NCBI GenBank assembly: GCA_963789255.1
Contig: CAWBJW010000002.1
Coordinates: forward strand, 1,364,001-1,428,000
Length of the DNA: 64,000 nt
Reading direction: 5' to 3'
DNA from: DATARH01 sp963789255
Lineage (GTDB): Bacteria > Pseudomonadota > Alphaproteobacteria > ATCC43930 > CGMCC-115725
The translations under genes were made by a program, and so were the position numbers. Shown here piece by piece: positions 63,587-64,000 of this stretch. The notes beneath the pieces are model-generated. The model ran no database searches, was not told the origin of the DNA, and worked only from the letters and a program-made list of their open reading frames with translations. The first letter of the stretch is position 1. The number at the start of each line of letters is the position of its first letter.

Positions 63587-64000
63587 ATGCAACCGACCAG
63601 CCACAGCTTTCCCGCCAACGCCCGCGCCGGGCTCGCCGACCCGGTGTTGCAGCGGGCGCTCGGCCTGGCGCGCACCGGGTTTCCGGCGCGCCGCCGGCAG
63701 GCGATCGAGCGGCTGCCCGAATTCGAGGCGCTGCGCGAGGAAGGGCGGGCGATCAAGGACCACACGCTCGCTCATCTCGATTTCTATCTCGAGCTCTACG
63801 AGCGCAACGTCACGGCCGCCGGCGGGCGGGTCCATTGGGCGCGCAATGCCGAGGAGGCGCGCGAAGCGGTGCTCGACATCTGCCGCGCGGCCGGCGCCAG
63901 GATCGTCACCAAGGGAAAATCGATGGTCGCCGAGGAGATCGCGCTCAACGATCATCTCGAAAGGAACGGCATCACCCCCATCGAGACCGATCTCGGCGAA
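63587..64000 (+). CDS. lutB: LutB/LldF-type ferredoxin protein, start only
   Basis: The first 138 residues of a gene that runs past the window are visible. It begins seven bases after the lutA stop. The block RRRQAIERLPEFEALREEGR, the RAAGARIVTKGKSMVAEEIALND sequence (shown in part) and NGITPIETDLGE are typical of LutB, an iron-sulfur protein of the lactate-utilisation complex. The iron-sulfur motifs are expected beyond the edge. Confidence 0.88.
   Translation, partial: MQPTSHSFPANARAGLADPVLQRALGLARTGFPARRRQAIERLPEFEALREEGRAIKDHTLAHLDFYLELYERNVTAAGGRVHWARNAEEAREAVLDICRAAGARIVTKGKSMVAEEIALNDHLERNGITPIETDLGE

Overview
The window is about 64 kb of high-GC chromosome from an alphaproteobacterium. 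Gene content and order (TrcR/DUF1013 next to DUF1192, DUF3576-leuS-lptE-holA facing parB-parA-rsmG-mnmG-mnmE, then rho-hemJ-hemH-hemE, then ppsR-maf-aroE-coaE-dnaQ-secB-Tim44) are the conserved alphaproteobacterial origin neighbourhood. A Rhodospirillales-like lineage is my best guess; the genus cannot be told. There are no rRNAs, transposases, prophage or CRISPR arrays, and one tRNA (Ala, anticodon CGC).

Layout. 1-4.6 kb: end of a DUF1800 gene, DUF1501, an NHL-repeat protein, DUF5996 and an epimerase. 4.7-11.8 kb: DUF1192/TrcR, propionyl-CoA synthetase, a cyclase-TPR protein, a GFA-type protein and an acyl-CoA synthetase. 12-19.6 kb: small secreted proteins including CreA, an SDR, tRNA-Ala, YggT-DUF167, a hydrolase, argG, rlmN and an IalB-like protein. 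20-29.4 kb: cytochrome c maturation genes in two pieces (ccmCDE on the minus strand, ccmAB on the plus strand), separated by a predicted outer-membrane TPR/beta-barrel gene paired with a FecR/TbpB-like secreted protein, and by an AMP-binding gene. 29.5-38.6 kb: porin, PagL-like deacylase, 2OG oxygenase, a NitT/TauT-type ABC transporter, ribA and a PLP-binding protein. 38.7-57.3 kb: leuS-lptE-holA, par and mnm genes, a few accessory genes, rho and heme synthesis. 57.3-64 kb: the probable replication origin, then ppsR to secB, Tim44 and the start of a lactate-utilisation operon.

Two features tie the right half together. The hemE-ppsR divergent gap (57329-57713) matches the place of the Caulobacter and Rickettsia origins and has an AT-rich block and DnaA-box-like words. 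Two parS palindromes lie within 12 kb of it, at the start of rsmG and between mnmG and mnmE, beside the parAB genes that would use them. Genes on either side are mostly transcribed away from the gap.

Six genes are interrupted by one-base shifts (propionyl-CoA synthetase, cyclase-TPR, FecR protein, ccmA, leuS and the methyltransferase-like gene at 51.7 kb). Because leuS is indispensable and removing one base restores a normal family sequence, I read most of these as base-level errors in the assembly rather than gene death. Palindromic intergenic repeats occur at 17.7, 29.4, 36.5 and 53.3 kb.
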